From: Chryseobacterium sp. | Lineage (GTDB): Bacteria; Bacteroidota; Bacteroidia; Flavobacteriales; Weeksellaceae | Length of the DNA: 64,000 bases | Assembly: GCA_031286615.1 (NCBI GenBank) | Contig: JAITUA010000018.1 | Location: forward strand, 1-64,000 | Direction of reading: 5' to 3' | Shown here: positions 27,309 through 37,353 of the stretch, piece by piece | Layout of the letters: every line of letters starts with the position of its first letter | Numbering within the stretch: the first letter of the stretch is position 1 | Translations under genes and position numbers: made by a program | Notes under the pieces: generated by a model | What the model was told of the DNA's origin: nothing | Database searches by the model: none | Seen by the model: only the letters and a program-made list of their open reading frames with translations

Positions 27309-28721
27309 TTATTTTTTAATCAACAATGCGATGTTCTCAACATGGTGTGTTTGCGGGAACATATCTACCGGTAAGATCTTCACCAAAGTATAATGCTCTT
27401 TCATCAAAGCAAGGTCTCTTGCCTGTGTTGCAGAGTTACAGCTTACATAAACTACTTTTTCAGGTGAAAGCTTTAAAATCTGTTCTACAACCTTCTGGTG
27501 CATTCCATCTCTTGGCGGATCTGTAATTAACACATCTGCTTTTGGATGATTTTCTAAAAACTCGTCATTAAAGACGTTTTTCATATCTCCGCAATAGAAA
27601 GTTGTATTCGTTAAACCATTCAATTCAGCATGTTCGATTGCAGCATCAATTGCTTCCTGCACAGATTCGATTCCGATAACCTGTTTTGCATTTCTTGCCA
27701 CGTATTGAGCAATTGTTCCTGTTCCTGTATAAAGGTCATACACTACTTCATCTCCTTTCAGATCAGCAAATTCTAATGTTTTTCTGTATAACTCTAATGC
27801 TTGTTTGTAGTTGGTCTGGAAGAATGATTTCGGCCCGATTTTAAATTTCAATCCATCCATTTCTTCCATCAGGTAACCTTCTCCGAAATATACATTGATA
27901 TTTAAATCATAAATAGAGTCATTCTGCTTAGGATTAATAGCATATACCAATGTTTTAATCTGCGGGAATTTTTCTAATAAGAATTCAAAAAGTTTTTCTC
28001 TGTTTTCTTTTTCTTCTCTGTAAAGCTGGAAAAGAACCATCCATTCTCCTCTGGAGTTTTGTCTCATCATTAAGGTTCTTAAAAAACCTTCCTGATTTCT
28101 TACATCAAAGAAATCCAGCCCGTTATTTACTCCATATTCTTTTACAGCCAGTCTTATTGCATTGGAAGGATCTTCCTGAAGGAAACATTCTTTCAAATCA
28201 AGAATTTTACTCCACATTCCAGGAATATGAAATCCTAAAGCATCTTTACTTCCAAAGTTCTCTTCTGAACTAATTTCATATTGAGTAAGCCATCTCGCAT
28301 TTGAGAAAGAAAACTCCATTTTATTTCTATAAAAATACTGTTCTTCAGCACCAAGAATTGGTACTGTTTCAAAGTCATCAATTCCGCCGATTCTTTTAAT
28401 ATTATTATATACTTCTTCCTGTTTAAAATCAAGCTGTTTTTCGTAGCTCATGTTCTGCCATTTGCATCCTCCACAAGTTCCGAAATGAATACATTTAGGA
28501 TCCACTCTGTAAGGTGATTTTTCAATTACTTCAACCGCTTCACCTTCATAATATTTTGACTTCGCCTTTTTCACTCTTACATTGACGATATCACCGGGGA
28601 TTGCGCCTGTTACCATCACAGCCTTTCCTTCTTCTGTCTTTCCTATTGCAACGCCTTTTGCTCCGGCAGTCAACAGCTTTATATTTTCAAGAATCAGATC
28701 TCTTTTTTTCTTCCTACTCAT
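27309..28721 (-). CDS. rlmD: 23S rRNA (uracil-C5)-methyltransferase RlmD-type
   Basis: 470 residues from ATG 28721 (MSRKKKRDLILENIKLL). A longer reading from 28778 would start upstream of the -7 box at 28768-28775 and is unlikely. Domain order: an N-terminal TRAM RNA-binding domain, an iron-sulfur cluster motif CIHFGTCGGCKW around residue 70, and a SAM-dependent methyltransferase domain with DLYTGTGTIA, the ITDPPRDG motif and the catalytic Cys in VYVSCNSAT. It methylates a uracil at C5 in 23S rRNA or a tRNA; the exact site is inferred from family. Confidence 0.9.
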   Translation of the reverse strand: MSRKKKRDLILENIKLLTAGAKGVAIGKTEEGKAVMVTGAIPGDIVNVRVKKAKSKYYEGEAVEVIEKSPYRVDPKCIHFGTCGGCKWQNMSYEKQLDFKQEEVYNNIKRIGGIDDFETVPILGAEEQYFYRNKMEFSFSNARWLTQYEISSEENFGSKDALGFHIPGMWSKILDLKECFLQEDPSNAIRLAVKEYGVNNGLDFFDVRNQEGFLRTLMMRQNSRGEWMVLFQLYREEKENREKLFEFLLEKFPQIKTLVYAINPKQNDSIYDLNINVYFGEGYLMEEMDGLKFKIGPKSFFQTNYKQALELYRKTLEFADLKGDEVVYDLYTGTGTIAQYVARNAKQVIGIESVQEAIDAAIEHAELNGLTNTTFYCGDMKNVFNDEFLENHPKADVLITDPPRDGMHQKVVEQILKLSPEKVVYVSCNSATQARDLALMKEHYTLVKILPVDMFPQTHHVENIALLIKK

Positions 28722-28767
28722 TCTAAAATTTTCTATTTTCCTAATTGAAACTTTACGTTTCAGTTTG

Positions 28768-28775
28768 CAAAAATA
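28768..28775 (-). promoter_or_regulatory. Putative rlmD -7 box
   Basis: The minus strand reads TATTTTTG, fitting TAnnTTTG, 46 bases upstream of the chosen start. Confidence 0.5.
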
Positions 28776-28780
28776 CAATA

Positions 28781-28808
28781 AAAAAAACCTTATCCGAAGA
28801 TAAGGTTT
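28781..28808 (-). terminator. Intrinsic terminator of the thioredoxin-fold lipoprotein gene
   Basis: A 10-bp stem AAACCTTATC/GATAAGGTTT with a CGAA loop, followed by T residues on the minus strand. Confidence 0.85.
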
Positions 28809-28828
28809 CTATACTGTGTTAAAGTTTA

Positions 28829-30370
28829 TTATTTTGTTGGAGCCGGCTGTGGATTTGCTGGCTGTGGAGCTTGCTGCTGAGCTGCAGATGGATCAAGCTG
28901 TAATTGTGGCTGCATCTGCATTGGTTCTGCTTTTGGAGCTGAAAGACCTGTCTGCTTATCCAGAATTGTTACCAGTTCCTGCTCACCAAGATTTACAAAT
29001 GATCTGCTGGCAATTTTACCATCTTTATCAATGATTACAAAGCAAGGTAATTTGAATCCGTATACCCCATATTTTTTGGCAATATCAGAGTTCAGACCTC
29101 CTTCTCCGTAAACATTTACTCCCTGAACTCCTTTTAAAAGAGAGTTACTGGTTTTAATAAACTGATCTTTTGTATCATCTACGTTTACAAATACAAAATT
29201 CATTTTAGATTTATAGAAGTTTACTACTTCTTTTAATACAGGTACTGTAGCTTCGCTGATATAAGGATTCCATGAAGCATAGAAGAATAACATATAAGGT
29301 TTTCCTTTGTTCTCAGAAAGTTTATAAGCTTTTCCATCTTGTTTTGCTAAAGCTGCATCCGGAGCGGCATCACCTATTTTAAGCCCTGTAATAGCTACCT
29401 GCATTTTTAAAAGATCACTTTTAATGGTAGCATCTTTAATATCAGAATCAATAATCTTTTTGATTTTGTCAATGTTTGCTGCAGGAGTTGTAGGATGAAT
29501 ATCCGCCTGAGCCATTACAAATGCCAAAAGGTAGTCTTTTGCAGTCTGAGATAATTCTTTCTTTGTTTTTAAATACTGAGCAAACATCTCAGAAGTTGTA
29601 ATTCCTGTTTTTCCTTTGCTGTTTGCTTCTGCATACTTCTGGAAATCAGGAGTCATTTTTACAAGAAGATATTGTCTGTAAAGAGGGATTGTTTTCACCA
29701 TCGCGTCTTTATCAGTTTCCAGCTGAGTTTCGTAATCCTTTAATGCTTTAGAAGCTTTGTAAGATGGATTTCCAGACATTGGGCCATGAGACATTTCATA
29801 GTTGGCAATCAAATTAAGAATAGTAACTTTTACGTCGTTTTTCTTCCACTCCAAAAGTGCTTTGCTAGGACTATTTTTCTTGGCAAGATCATCTACATTT
29901 TTATTGATATCTGCTTCAATTTTATGCATTCCTTTCAAGAATCCAGCTTCATCTCCGCTCATCAAGGCACTTATATTGACTTTAGTACCGTAATCAGCTA
30001 AGAACTTTTGGCTTGCTGTAAGAAAATCATTATTCTTTTTAGCATCTCCGGTAACCACAAATTCATTTGGGAAAGTAGTTCCGTTTCCTGAAATATTCAC
30101 TTTTTGTCCTCCTTCAAGATAGATCAGGCTTTGTCTGCCCGCATAGTTAATCACGTACATCCCGTCTTTAGGAGCATCAAAGCTTCCTGAAAAGTTTCCG
30201 TCTTTATCTAAACCTATATTAATCAAAGGCAGGGTTCCTACTCCTGAAGCTTCTACAAATTCAATTCTTTCTAATGGTGAGCTTCCAGTAATTTTTCCTT
30301 TTACTTCTACTTTTTTTGAACAAGACATCACAAAAGCTGTGATGATAAACAATAAAAGATATTTTTTCAT
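28829..30370 (-). CDS. TlpA/thioredoxin-fold lipoprotein lacking the CxxC motif
   Basis: 513 residues. Lipoprotein signal with lipobox VMSCSKK. The N-terminal domain of about 100 residues resembles DUF4369, a partner of TlpA-type thioredoxins in Bacteroidota. A helical middle part follows, then a thioredoxin-like domain from about 330 with IGDAAPDAAL and PYMLFFYASWNPYISEA. Where active relatives have WCxPC this reads WNPYI, so both redox cysteines are missing, although the nearby KLPCFVIID keeps the cis-Pro region. The tail is rich in Gln and Pro. Probably a non-redox scaffold or chaperone of the periplasm. Confidence 0.8.
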   Translation of the reverse strand: MKKYLLLFIITAFVMSCSKKVEVKGKITGSSPLERIEFVEASGVGTLPLINIGLDKDGNFSGSFDAPKDGMYVINYAGRQSLIYLEGGQKVNISGNGTTFPNEFVVTGDAKKNNDFLTASQKFLADYGTKVNISALMSGDEAGFLKGMHKIEADINKNVDDLAKKNSPSKALLEWKKNDVKVTILNLIANYEMSHGPMSGNPSYKASKALKDYETQLETDKDAMVKTIPLYRQYLLVKMTPDFQKYAEANSKGKTGITTSEMFAQYLKTKKELSQTAKDYLLAFVMAQADIHPTTPAANIDKIKKIIDSDIKDATIKSDLLKMQVAITGLKIGDAAPDAALAKQDGKAYKLSENKGKPYMLFFYASWNPYISEATVPVLKEVVNFYKSKMNFVFVNVDDTKDQFIKTSNSLLKGVQGVNVYGEGGLNSDIAKKYGVYGFKLPCFVIIDKDGKIASRSFVNLGEQELVTILDKQTGLSAPKAEPMQMQPQLQLDPSAAQQQAPQPANPQPAPTK

Positions 30371-30451
30371 TTCAATTTTTAATATTACACAAAAATACGC
30401 TTTTTAGGGCTTGCTAATTCACACTAATTATTTTTTTTGAAAATTTTATTA

Positions 30452-30507
30452 TTGCTATTCAAAAGGGACATTTCTAGTTATTTTACACATCTCTTTTTGA
30501 ATAGCAA
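30452..30507. repeat. 13-bp inverted repeat with 30-base spacer
   Basis: TTGCTATTCAAAA at 30452-30464 is perfectly inverted as TTTTGAATAGCAA at 30495-30507. It is distinct from the sdhB terminator and has no T tail. Confidence 0.85.
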
Positions 30508-30628
30508 GATGTATTTGAAAGTTTAAAAAAAACGATTCAACTACCCTCCAAATATATACTTATTAAATAAAGAATGACTAAAATCCATCAATAAGTTAAC
30601 AAACTTTAACAGGGTAATGCCATTCATA

Positions 30629-30662
30629 AAAAAATCGCCTCCAAAAATGAAGGCGATTTTTT
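30629..30662 (-). terminator. Intrinsic terminator of sdhCAB
   Basis: AAAATCGCCT/AGGCGATTTT stem with a 10-base loop, followed by T residues on the minus strand, 18 bases after the sdhB stop. Confidence 0.87.
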
Positions 30663-30679
30663 ATGTATTTGAATCAATT

Positions 30680-31447
30680 CTATCCTTGATCTACAAGAGC
30701 AGCCATGTATTCTCTGTTCATTCTTGCAATGTTTTCAAGAGAAATACCTTTAGGACATTCTACTTCACATGCACCTGTGTTTGAACAGTTACCGAATCCT
30801 TCTTCGTCCATAGCTTTCACCATGTTCAGAACTCTTCTCTTAGCTTCTACTCTACCTTGAGGAAGCAATGCATACTGAGAAACTTTAGCTCCTACAAACA
30901 GCATAGCAGATCCGTTTTTACAAGTAGCCACACAAGCTCCACATCCGATACAAGCAGCTGCATCCATTGCTTTGTCTGCATCTTCTTTAGGAACCGGAAT
31001 TGCGTTAGCATCTAATGTATTTCCAGAAGTATTCACAGAAATGAAACCTCCTGCTGCCATTACTCTGTCAAATGCACTTCTGTCCACCATCAAATCTTTG
31101 ATAACAGGGAAAGCCGCACTTCTCCAAGGTTCAATAACGATAGTCTCTCCATCTTTGAACATTCTCATGTGAAGCTGACAAGTAGTGATACCTGTATCCG
31201 GCCCGTGAGCTCTACCATTGATGTAAAGTGAACACATACCGCAGATTCCTTCACGACAGTCGTGGTCAAAAGCAATAGGTTCTTTTCCTTCGTTAATTAA
31301 ATTTTCGTTCAGAATATCCAGCATCTCCAAAAATGAAGAATCTGTAGATACATCTGATATTTTGTAGGTCTCAAACTGACCTTTAGTTTTACTATTTTTT
31401 TGTCTCCAAATTTTCAGCGTAAGATGTAAGCCTTTTTTTGCACTCAT
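30680..31447 (-). CDS. sdhB: Succinate dehydrogenase/fumarate reductase iron-sulfur subunit
   Basis: 255 residues. Three iron-sulfur cluster sites are visible: CREGICGMC for the 2Fe-2S cluster, [11 protein letters not shown] for the 4Fe-4S cluster, and the later [15 protein letters not shown] that completes the 3Fe-4S and 4Fe-4S sites. It passes electrons from the flavoprotein to quinone in the inner membrane. It is the last gene of the sdhCAB operon, 23 bases after sdhA. Confidence 0.95.
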   Translation of the reverse strand: MSAKKGLHLTLKIWRQKNSKTKGQFETYKISDVSTDSSFLEMLDILNENLINEGKEPIAFDHDCREGICGMCSLYINGRAHGPDTGITTCQLHMRMFKDGETIVIEPWRSAAFPVIKDLMVDRSAFDRVMAAGGFISVNTSGNTLDANAIPVPKEDADKAMDAAACIGCGACVATCKNGSAMLFVGAKVSQYALLPQGRVEAKRRVLNMVKAMDEEGFGNCSNTGACEVECPKGISLENIARMNREYMAALVDQG

Positions 31448-31470
31448 AATGTTATATTTTAGGTTGGAGA

Positions 31471-33483
31471 TTATTTATAACTTCTAGTTTTAACCTCGAT
31501 GTTGTCATATATCAGTTCTTCTTTATGCAACACTTCAGCGTTGATATCGTTACCCTGATATTCCCAAGCTCCGACGTATTTGTAGTTTACGTCATCTCTT
31601 TCCGCTTCTCCGTCCGGAGTTGAATGGTCTTCACGGAAATGTCCACCACAAGATTCATTTCTGTGTAGTGCATCGATAGCCATTAATTGTCCAAGTTCAA
31701 GGAAGTCTGCAACTCTGAATGCTTTTTCAAGCTCAGTGTTCATCCCTTCATTATCACCCGGTACTTTTACATTTTTCCAGAAATCGTTTCTTACTTCTTC
31801 AATTTCTTTAATTGCTTCTCTCAATCCTTCAGGAGTTCTTCCCATTCCTACTTTATTCCACATAATGTTTCCTAATTGCTTATGGAAGTGGTCTACAGAA
31901 TGAGTTCCTTTATTGTTTAAGAAGAATTCAATTTTTTCTTTAATTCCTTTTTCAGCTTCGTCAAACGCTCCTGAAGTGGTAGGAATAGCACCTGTTCTGA
32001 TATCTGCAGAAAGGTAATCTGCAATTGTGTAAGGAAGTACGAAATATCCGTCTGCAAGACCTTGCATCAATGCAGAAGCTCCAAGTCTGTTTGCACCGTG
32101 ATCTGAGAAGTTAGCCTCACCAATTACGAAACATCCAGGGATTGTAGACTGAAGGTTATAATCAACCCATACACCACCCATTGTGTAGTGAACTGCAGGA
32201 TAGATCTTCATTGGAGTTTTATAAGGATCATCAGCTGTAATCTTTTCGTACATTACGAATAAGTTACCGTATTTCTCCTCTACCCAGCTCTTACCTAAAT
32301 CATAGATCTGCTGATCTGTTGGATTATGAATATGTTTTTCGATAGCGGATTCTTTACCTTTTTTCATGATCTCTGTAGAGAAATCAAGGTAAACTCCTTC
32401 CTGAGTATCATTATTTTCGATTCCGAATCCAGCGTCACATCTTTCCTTAGCTGCTCTTGAAGCAACGTCTCTAGGTACAAGGTTACCGAACGCAGGGTAT
32501 CTTCTTTCTAAATAATAATCTCTATCTTCTTCTTTAATATTTTCAGGTCTTAATTTACCTTCTCTGATCGCTACTGAATCTTCAATCTTTTTAGGAACCC
32601 AGATTCTTCCGGAGTTTCTTAGTGATTCAGACATCAAAGTCAGTTTAGACTGCTGTGTTCCGTGAACAGGAATACAAGTCGGGTGAATCTGTACGTAGCA
32701 AGGGTTTGCGAAGTAAGCTCCTTTCTTGTGAATTTTCCATGCTGCAGAAACGTTAGATCCCATTGCATTGGTAGAAAGGAAATATACGTTTCCGTATCCT
32801 CCTGAAGCAATTACTACAGCATGAGCAGAGTGTCTTTCAATTTCACCTGTTACAAGGTTTCTTGCGATGATTCCTCTTGCTTTTCCGTCAACAATTACAA
32901 GGTCTAGCATTTCATGACGGTTGTACATCTTGATTCTTCCTTTACCGATCTGACGGCTCATTGAAGAATATGCTCCTAATAATAACTGCTGTCCTGTTTG
33001 TCCTTTTGCATAGAACGTTCTTTTTACCTGAACCCCACCAAATGAACGGTTATCCAGCTGACCGCCGTAATCTCTACCGAAAGGTACCCCTTGGGAAACA
33101 CACTGGTCAATAATATTTGCAGAAACTTCAGCCAATCTGTAAACGTTGGCCTCTCTTGCTCTATAGTCACCACCTTTAATGGTATCATAGAATAATCTGT
33201 AAGTAGAGTCACCGTCTCCCTGGTAATTCTTAGCTGCATTGATCCCCCCTTGAGCAGCAATAGAGTGCGCTCTTCTTGGAGAATCCTGGTAGCAGAACGC
33301 TTTCACGTTGTATCCTTGCTCAGCTAATGTAGCTGCAGCAGAACCTCCTGCCAAACCTGTACCTACAACAATAATATCAATCTTATCTCTGTTGTTTGGT
33401 GCAACAAGGTTCATATGGTCTTTATGATTTTTCCATTTGTCCTTTAGAGGACCTCCCGGAATTCTTGAATCTAATTTACTCAT
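31471..33483 (-). CDS. sdhA: Succinate dehydrogenase/fumarate reductase flavoprotein subunit
   Basis: 670 residues, longer than E. coli SdhA and typical of the Bacteroidota/epsilon-type class with one cytochrome b subunit. The FAD-binding [18 protein letters not shown] is at about 42-59, the covalent-FAD His region is [13 protein letters not shown], and active-site elements include VQIHPTC and HYTMGG. It oxidises succinate to fumarate. It lies 15 bases after sdhC and 23 before sdhB. Confidence 0.96.
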   Translation of the reverse strand: MSKLDSRIPGGPLKDKWKNHKDHMNLVAPNNRDKIDIIVVGTGLAGGSAAATLAEQGYNVKAFCYQDSPRRAHSIAAQGGINAAKNYQGDGDSTYRLFYDTIKGGDYRAREANVYRLAEVSANIIDQCVSQGVPFGRDYGGQLDNRSFGGVQVKRTFYAKGQTGQQLLLGAYSSMSRQIGKGRIKMYNRHEMLDLVIVDGKARGIIARNLVTGEIERHSAHAVVIASGGYGNVYFLSTNAMGSNVSAAWKIHKKGAYFANPCYVQIHPTCIPVHGTQQSKLTLMSESLRNSGRIWVPKKIEDSVAIREGKLRPENIKEEDRDYYLERRYPAFGNLVPRDVASRAAKERCDAGFGIENNDTQEGVYLDFSTEIMKKGKESAIEKHIHNPTDQQIYDLGKSWVEEKYGNLFVMYEKITADDPYKTPMKIYPAVHYTMGGVWVDYNLQSTIPGCFVIGEANFSDHGANRLGASALMQGLADGYFVLPYTIADYLSADIRTGAIPTTSGAFDEAEKGIKEKIEFFLNNKGTHSVDHFHKQLGNIMWNKVGMGRTPEGLREAIKEIEEVRNDFWKNVKVPGDNEGMNTELEKAFRVADFLELGQLMAIDALHRNESCGGHFREDHSTPDGEAERDDVNYKYVGAWEYQGNDINAEVLHKEELIYDNIEVKTRSYK

Positions 33484-33498
33484 ACTAGTATATTGATA

Positions 33499-34161
33499 TT
33501 ATTGAGTTATAAAATGAAAAACTGCAACGATGATAAATCCTGCAGGAATAAGGATTGAATACCATTTCCCGAAAGCCTTGATCACCGGCGTATATTTTGG
33601 ATGTCTTGCTCCGATAGACTGGAATGAAGACTGGAATCCGTGAGCAAGGTGTAATCCTAATAAAACAAAAGAGATTACATACAAAGCCACTCTCCAAAGA
33701 TCAGCAAACTTCTCATGAAGTTCCGGCCAGAAACGTTCTGCATCTGGAGTTAATCCTTCTACATACTTGTAATTGATTTCATGCAACCAGAAATCATATA
33801 AGTGAAGCGCTAAGAAAGCTAAAATAACAGCTCCTGAAATAATCATATTTCTGGACATCCATGAAGAATTCACGGCTGCATTGTTTGCTGCATACTTTAC
33901 CGGACGCGCTTTATTATTCTTGATCTCAAGCACAAATCCCATAATGAAATGGAAAATTACTGCAAAACCAAGAATAGGCTGCATTAAGAACTGCACAAAA
34001 GGATTATAGCCCATAAAATCAGATGCTGTATTGAATGCATCCTTATTCAGAACTGATAACAAATTGGTCGTCAAATGCAGTATAAGAAAAATCAGCAAAA
34101 ATAGAGCTGATAATGCCATAGCATATTTTCTACCTATCGTAGAACTCGTTAAACCTGCCAT
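33499..34161 (-). CDS. sdhC: Succinate dehydrogenase cytochrome b subunit
   Basis: 220 residues with five predicted membrane helices, the single large di-heme cytochrome b of class B succinate:quinone reductases. Conserved His residues that can ligate heme are present in LILHLTTNLL, IFHFIMGF, ALHLYDFW and LHLAHGFQ. It anchors SdhAB to the membrane and carries the menaquinone site. First gene of the operon, with a -7 box TAATTTTG on the minus strand at 34185-34192. Confidence 0.93.
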   Translation of the reverse strand: MAGLTSSTIGRKYAMALSALFLLIFLILHLTTNLLSVLNKDAFNTASDFMGYNPFVQFLMQPILGFAVIFHFIMGFVLEIKNNKARPVKYAANNAAVNSSWMSRNMIISGAVILAFLALHLYDFWLHEINYKYVEGLTPDAERFWPELHEKFADLWRVALYVISFVLLGLHLAHGFQSSFQSIGARHPKYTPVIKAFGKWYSILIPAGFIIVAVFHFITQ

Positions 34162-34184
34162 ATAAGTTTAAATTTGAATTTCTA

Positions 34185-34192
34185 CAAAATTA
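34185..34192 (-). promoter_or_regulatory. Putative sdhCAB -7 box
   Basis: The minus strand reads TAATTTTG, matching TAnnTTTG, 24 bases upstream of the sdhC start. Confidence 0.45.
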
Positions 34193-34305
34193 AGAAAGTT
34201 TAACAATATCGAAAAGTGAGAAATCTCACAAATAGACAGTTTGTAATCTTTCTAAATAAGAATTCCATGCATTATAAATGCAGGAAAACTTATAAATTAT
34301 AACCA

Positions 34306-36084
34306 TTATTTCAAATCATAAATCTGATTCCTGAAAACGACTTTTTGAACTGAATTTGAAAAGGTTTTAATCTCAAAATGATGTATTCTTCGTGAAGAAC
34401 AGTAAGGTCTCACAACAAACTGTAAAACCTTGTCCTTATTTTCCATCTCTGAAATCCAGAAACAAACCTCGTCTCCCCTTTTTATTGAAATGAGATTGTT
34501 TTTACCGAATGTATGAACCAGCACCTCTTCTTTTTGATTTTCAAAGACATTGCTTCCTGTTCTTATGATCAGAAATACAATAACAGCCATTATCAATCCT
34601 GAAGAGTTTTTAATATTGAATTTTAAGATAACCGATCTTAATAAATAGAGCACCACAAACACTGAAAACACCTCTAATCCGTTCATGGGAATGTTTTCAA
34701 AGAATAATACGTCAACCTCAGCGAACCCATGGATCAATTTCAACAGAATCTGAATAGCAAAATCATATATCACATTCATCAATTCAAAGTTAATTCCACA
34801 AGAAATAAGGGCTGTCATCAGGAATGAAAAAACAATGATTATTTCTGAAAAAGGAACAATCACAATATTTGCAATGATTGATATGAATGAAAACTGATGG
34901 AAATAATACAACACTAAAGGAAGTGTGGCTAATTGAGCCGATAAAGATATAGTAATGGTATTAAACAGGAGTTTTTTAAGATAGTTATCCTGTTTTGGAA
35001 AATATTTCAAGAGAGGCTGATTCAGCCAATAAATTCCTAAAACAGCCAGAAAACTGAGCTGGAATCCTACATCAAAAAACTGCTGTGTATCTCCAATCAA
35101 AATAAAAAAAGCGGATAAAGCCAATGAATGAAGCAGATCAGGTTTCCGCTGAAGCAATACAAAAATAAAATAGACGCTCAGCATAATACAGGACCGCAGC
35201 ACTGAATTTCCAAACCCGATAAAAGCAGCAAATATCCAAATAAAAGCTAAGCTTAAAATAACTGCATATTTTCTGAGTTTTAAGGGAATAAAGCGAATCA
35301 GCAAAAAGTAAAACATCCCGAAAATAACAACAATATGAGTTCCGGAAATAGCAAGAAAGTGAACCATTCCGGATTTGTTGAAATCCTGCACTGTAACTGC
35401 ATCAATCTCTGTACGATCTGCCAGAATGATTCCTTTTAAAAATTCTTTGGTCTTTTCTGACATTTCGGTTTTATCAATATTCCTGAGGACCATCAATCTA
35501 TATTGATGTAGTTTTTCCACAAGATTTAAATCATTCCGCTCGGTAGATTCAATTTCTTTTGAAAGATAAACCTGATATTCGATATGTTTTCGCTTCAGAT
35601 ACTTTTTATATTCAAACTGAAAATCATATTGAGGTGCTTTAGGCTGTATTATATAAGCATCAGCTTTGTATAAGTGAGTAAAATCCAGCTCTTTACTACC
35701 CGTGGGAACATAAAAAACTGAATTAAAGTTTATATTTCCTACCTGTCCTGTTCCTTCGTATTTCTTGTATTTTTCAGAAGTATTTAATTTCTGAGAAATT
35801 TTAAAAGTAACCGTTTCTTTTTTCTTTACAAACGAAGAAACATCTGATGAAAAAGTATTATGATAATGAAGAATAATTCCTGCTCCAAAGAACAGAGATC
35901 CCAGCAAAAAAGTTTTGATTCTATGTAAAAAATAAGAATGAAAAAATATCGCAGCCATGATGATCAGGCAGATCACAATAACCAGATAAAATGTAATGCC
36001 TGCCAATACCATTTTCTCCTGAAAAAGAATTCCAAGAATAAAACAGATTACCAGAATGAGTAGGGGCTGCTTATGCAATTTCAA
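34306..36084 (-). CDS. comEC: ComEC/Rec2-family DNA-uptake channel protein
   Basis: 592 residues with about ten membrane helices. The N-terminal soluble region (about 80-190) is DUF4131-like and is followed by the competence domain with the conserved HFLAISGTHIVVIFG. The C-terminal metallo-beta-lactamase domain of full ComEC is absent; only a short soluble tail remains. The family forms the inner-membrane channel for single-stranded DNA during natural transformation. Whether this strain is competent is not shown by this gene alone. It lies downstream of the GH99 gene across a hairpin. Confidence 0.88.
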   Translation of the reverse strand: MKLHKQPLLILVICFILGILFQEKMVLAGITFYLVIVICLIIMAAIFFHSYFLHRIKTFLLGSLFFGAGIILHYHNTFSSDVSSFVKKKETVTFKISQKLNTSEKYKKYEGTGQVGNINFNSVFYVPTGSKELDFTHLYKADAYIIQPKAPQYDFQFEYKKYLKRKHIEYQVYLSKEIESTERNDLNLVEKLHQYRLMVLRNIDKTEMSEKTKEFLKGIILADRTEIDAVTVQDFNKSGMVHFLAISGTHIVVIFGMFYFLLIRFIPLKLRKYAVILSLAFIWIFAAFIGFGNSVLRSCIMLSVYFIFVLLQRKPDLLHSLALSAFFILIGDTQQFFDVGFQLSFLAVLGIYWLNQPLLKYFPKQDNYLKKLLFNTITISLSAQLATLPLVLYYFHQFSFISIIANIVIVPFSEIIIVFSFLMTALISCGINFELMNVIYDFAIQILLKLIHGFAEVDVLFFENIPMNGLEVFSVFVVLYLLRSVILKFNIKNSSGLIMAVIVFLIIRTGSNVFENQKEEVLVHTFGKNNLISIKRGDEVCFWISEMENKDKVLQFVVRPYCSSRRIHHFEIKTFSNSVQKVVFRNQIYDLK

Positions 36085-36145
36085 TTAATTATCCTTGTAA
36101 AATAGATAATTAATCAATGAGATATTATCTCTTGAATAACTAAAT

Positions 36146-36185
36146 AAGTGTTCTGTTGCTTATCAAAGAAATCAACAGAACACTT
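36146..36185. terminator. Perfect 13-bp hairpin between the GH99 gene and comEC
   Basis: AAGTGTTCTGTTG at 36146-36158 pairs with CAACAGAACACTT at 36173-36185. The T run is on the plus strand, although the neighbouring genes run on the minus strand, so its terminator role is uncertain. Confidence 0.6.
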
Positions 36186-36220
36186 GATTTTTTGCTATGA
36201 AATTAAAGTTTGAAAGTATG

Positions 36221-37312
36221 TTATCTCTTTTTCAAAAATTTATCCGTTAAACGCTTCGTTTCTTTGATATAAAATAATGGATCTTTCCCATAATCTTCAT
36301 ATTTGAAATCTCCTACTTTTTTAGGAATAGCGGGTTCTATTTGTGTTCCTTCATGCCATTCATTGAACGATGTGATTCCAATAAAATCAGGGTTTACTTT
36401 GATGGCAGCATCAAACATATTTTCGTAATACTTTCCATTGTTTCTGCTTTTGAAATTAGCCTCATTCCACGGACGTATTCTTGTATCCGAATAACCCGGC
36501 CCTACACAAGGAATAAAAATCATATTGTGGTCTTTAGCATAGCTGGCCATAAAATCCCAGTTAGAAACTGTACTTCCATATACAAACCCTTCGCTGGCAA
36601 AATAGGTGTAGAAACCATCAAAGCCTGATGAATCAAAAAAATTTGCATCATGCTTTTCAACCCATAACCCAATGTAAAGAGCATCCAGTTCTGTATTTCT
36701 AACTGTCTTTTCTCCGCCTTTGGTTAATATTTTACCCCATTCTTCTTTAGGAATTTTATAACTGTCATATACGTAAAACAATGGTTTTCCCTCTTTTTTA
36801 TAGAAAGCGTGATGTCCAGAATATGTTTTTATGAGATAAGAAAGCTGTTCTTTTAATTCTGAAGTATTTTTATAGAAAGGTTCTATGTGAAATGCAATTT
36901 TTAAATCAAACCGATCTGCAATATCAAGGTATTTGATAAGACTTTTATCCGTGAACGAATCTTTTCCCAGCCAACTAACCACCACCACTCCTACTCCGGA
37001 TTCTTTGATCATTTTCATGTGTTTTTCAATGATCTTTGTGTCATTGGAACTGTAGTTTCCAAGCGAAGGATAAAAATTCGCGCCAATATCATCTCCGCCT
37101 TTATGATGCCCCAGATTATTCCACTTCGGATTGCTCCAGTGAGGAAGAATTTCATGGTTCCAATGCTGATAACTTCCATCCGTTTCAGGATTTCCATACC
37201 AGCCATAGTAGAATATCTGAACTTTGTCTCTTGGGCTACTCTGTTGAGCAGCACTTTTCGGGAAAAACAATGTAAATACCAATAATAACAGAAGACGGTT
37301 ACAATAATTCAT
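36221..37312 (-). CDS. Secreted glycoside hydrolase family 99-like endo-alpha-mannanase
   Basis: 363 residues. A signal peptide ends PKSAAQQ. The rest is one catalytic (beta/alpha)8 domain with FYYGWYGNPE near the start and the conserved SFNEWHEGTQIEP near 311-323, which carries the two catalytic Glu residues in the ExxE spacing known for GH99. The family cleaves internal alpha-1,2-mannosidic bonds in fungal or yeast mannan and, in animals, in N-glycans. No SusC/SusD or other carbohydrate genes are adjacent. It follows lpxB by 41 bases. Confidence 0.85.
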   Translation of the reverse strand: MNYCNRLLLLLVFTLFFPKSAAQQSSPRDKVQIFYYGWYGNPETDGSYQHWNHEILPHWSNPKWNNLGHHKGGDDIGANFYPSLGNYSSNDTKIIEKHMKMIKESGVGVVVVSWLGKDSFTDKSLIKYLDIADRFDLKIAFHIEPFYKNTSELKEQLSYLIKTYSGHHAFYKKEGKPLFYVYDSYKIPKEEWGKILTKGGEKTVRNTELDALYIGLWVEKHDANFFDSSGFDGFYTYFASEGFVYGSTVSNWDFMASYAKDHNMIFIPCVGPGYSDTRIRPWNEANFKSRNNGKYYENMFDAAIKVNPDFIGITSFNEWHEGTQIEPAIPKKVGDFKYEDYGKDPLFYIKETKRLTDKFLKKR

Positions 37313-37353
37313 AGTTAAAAAAGTAGATTAAATTCTCAAAAACCTCGGAAAGA

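Larger units (their letters stand above)
30371..30679. other. Intergenic region upstream of the thioredoxin-fold lipoprotein gene
   Basis: Holds a -7 box for that gene (minus strand TATTTTTG at 30390-30397), a perfect 13-bp inverted repeat (30452-30464 with 30495-30507) of unknown role, and the sdhB terminator (30629-30662). No coding region was seen. Confidence 0.6.
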
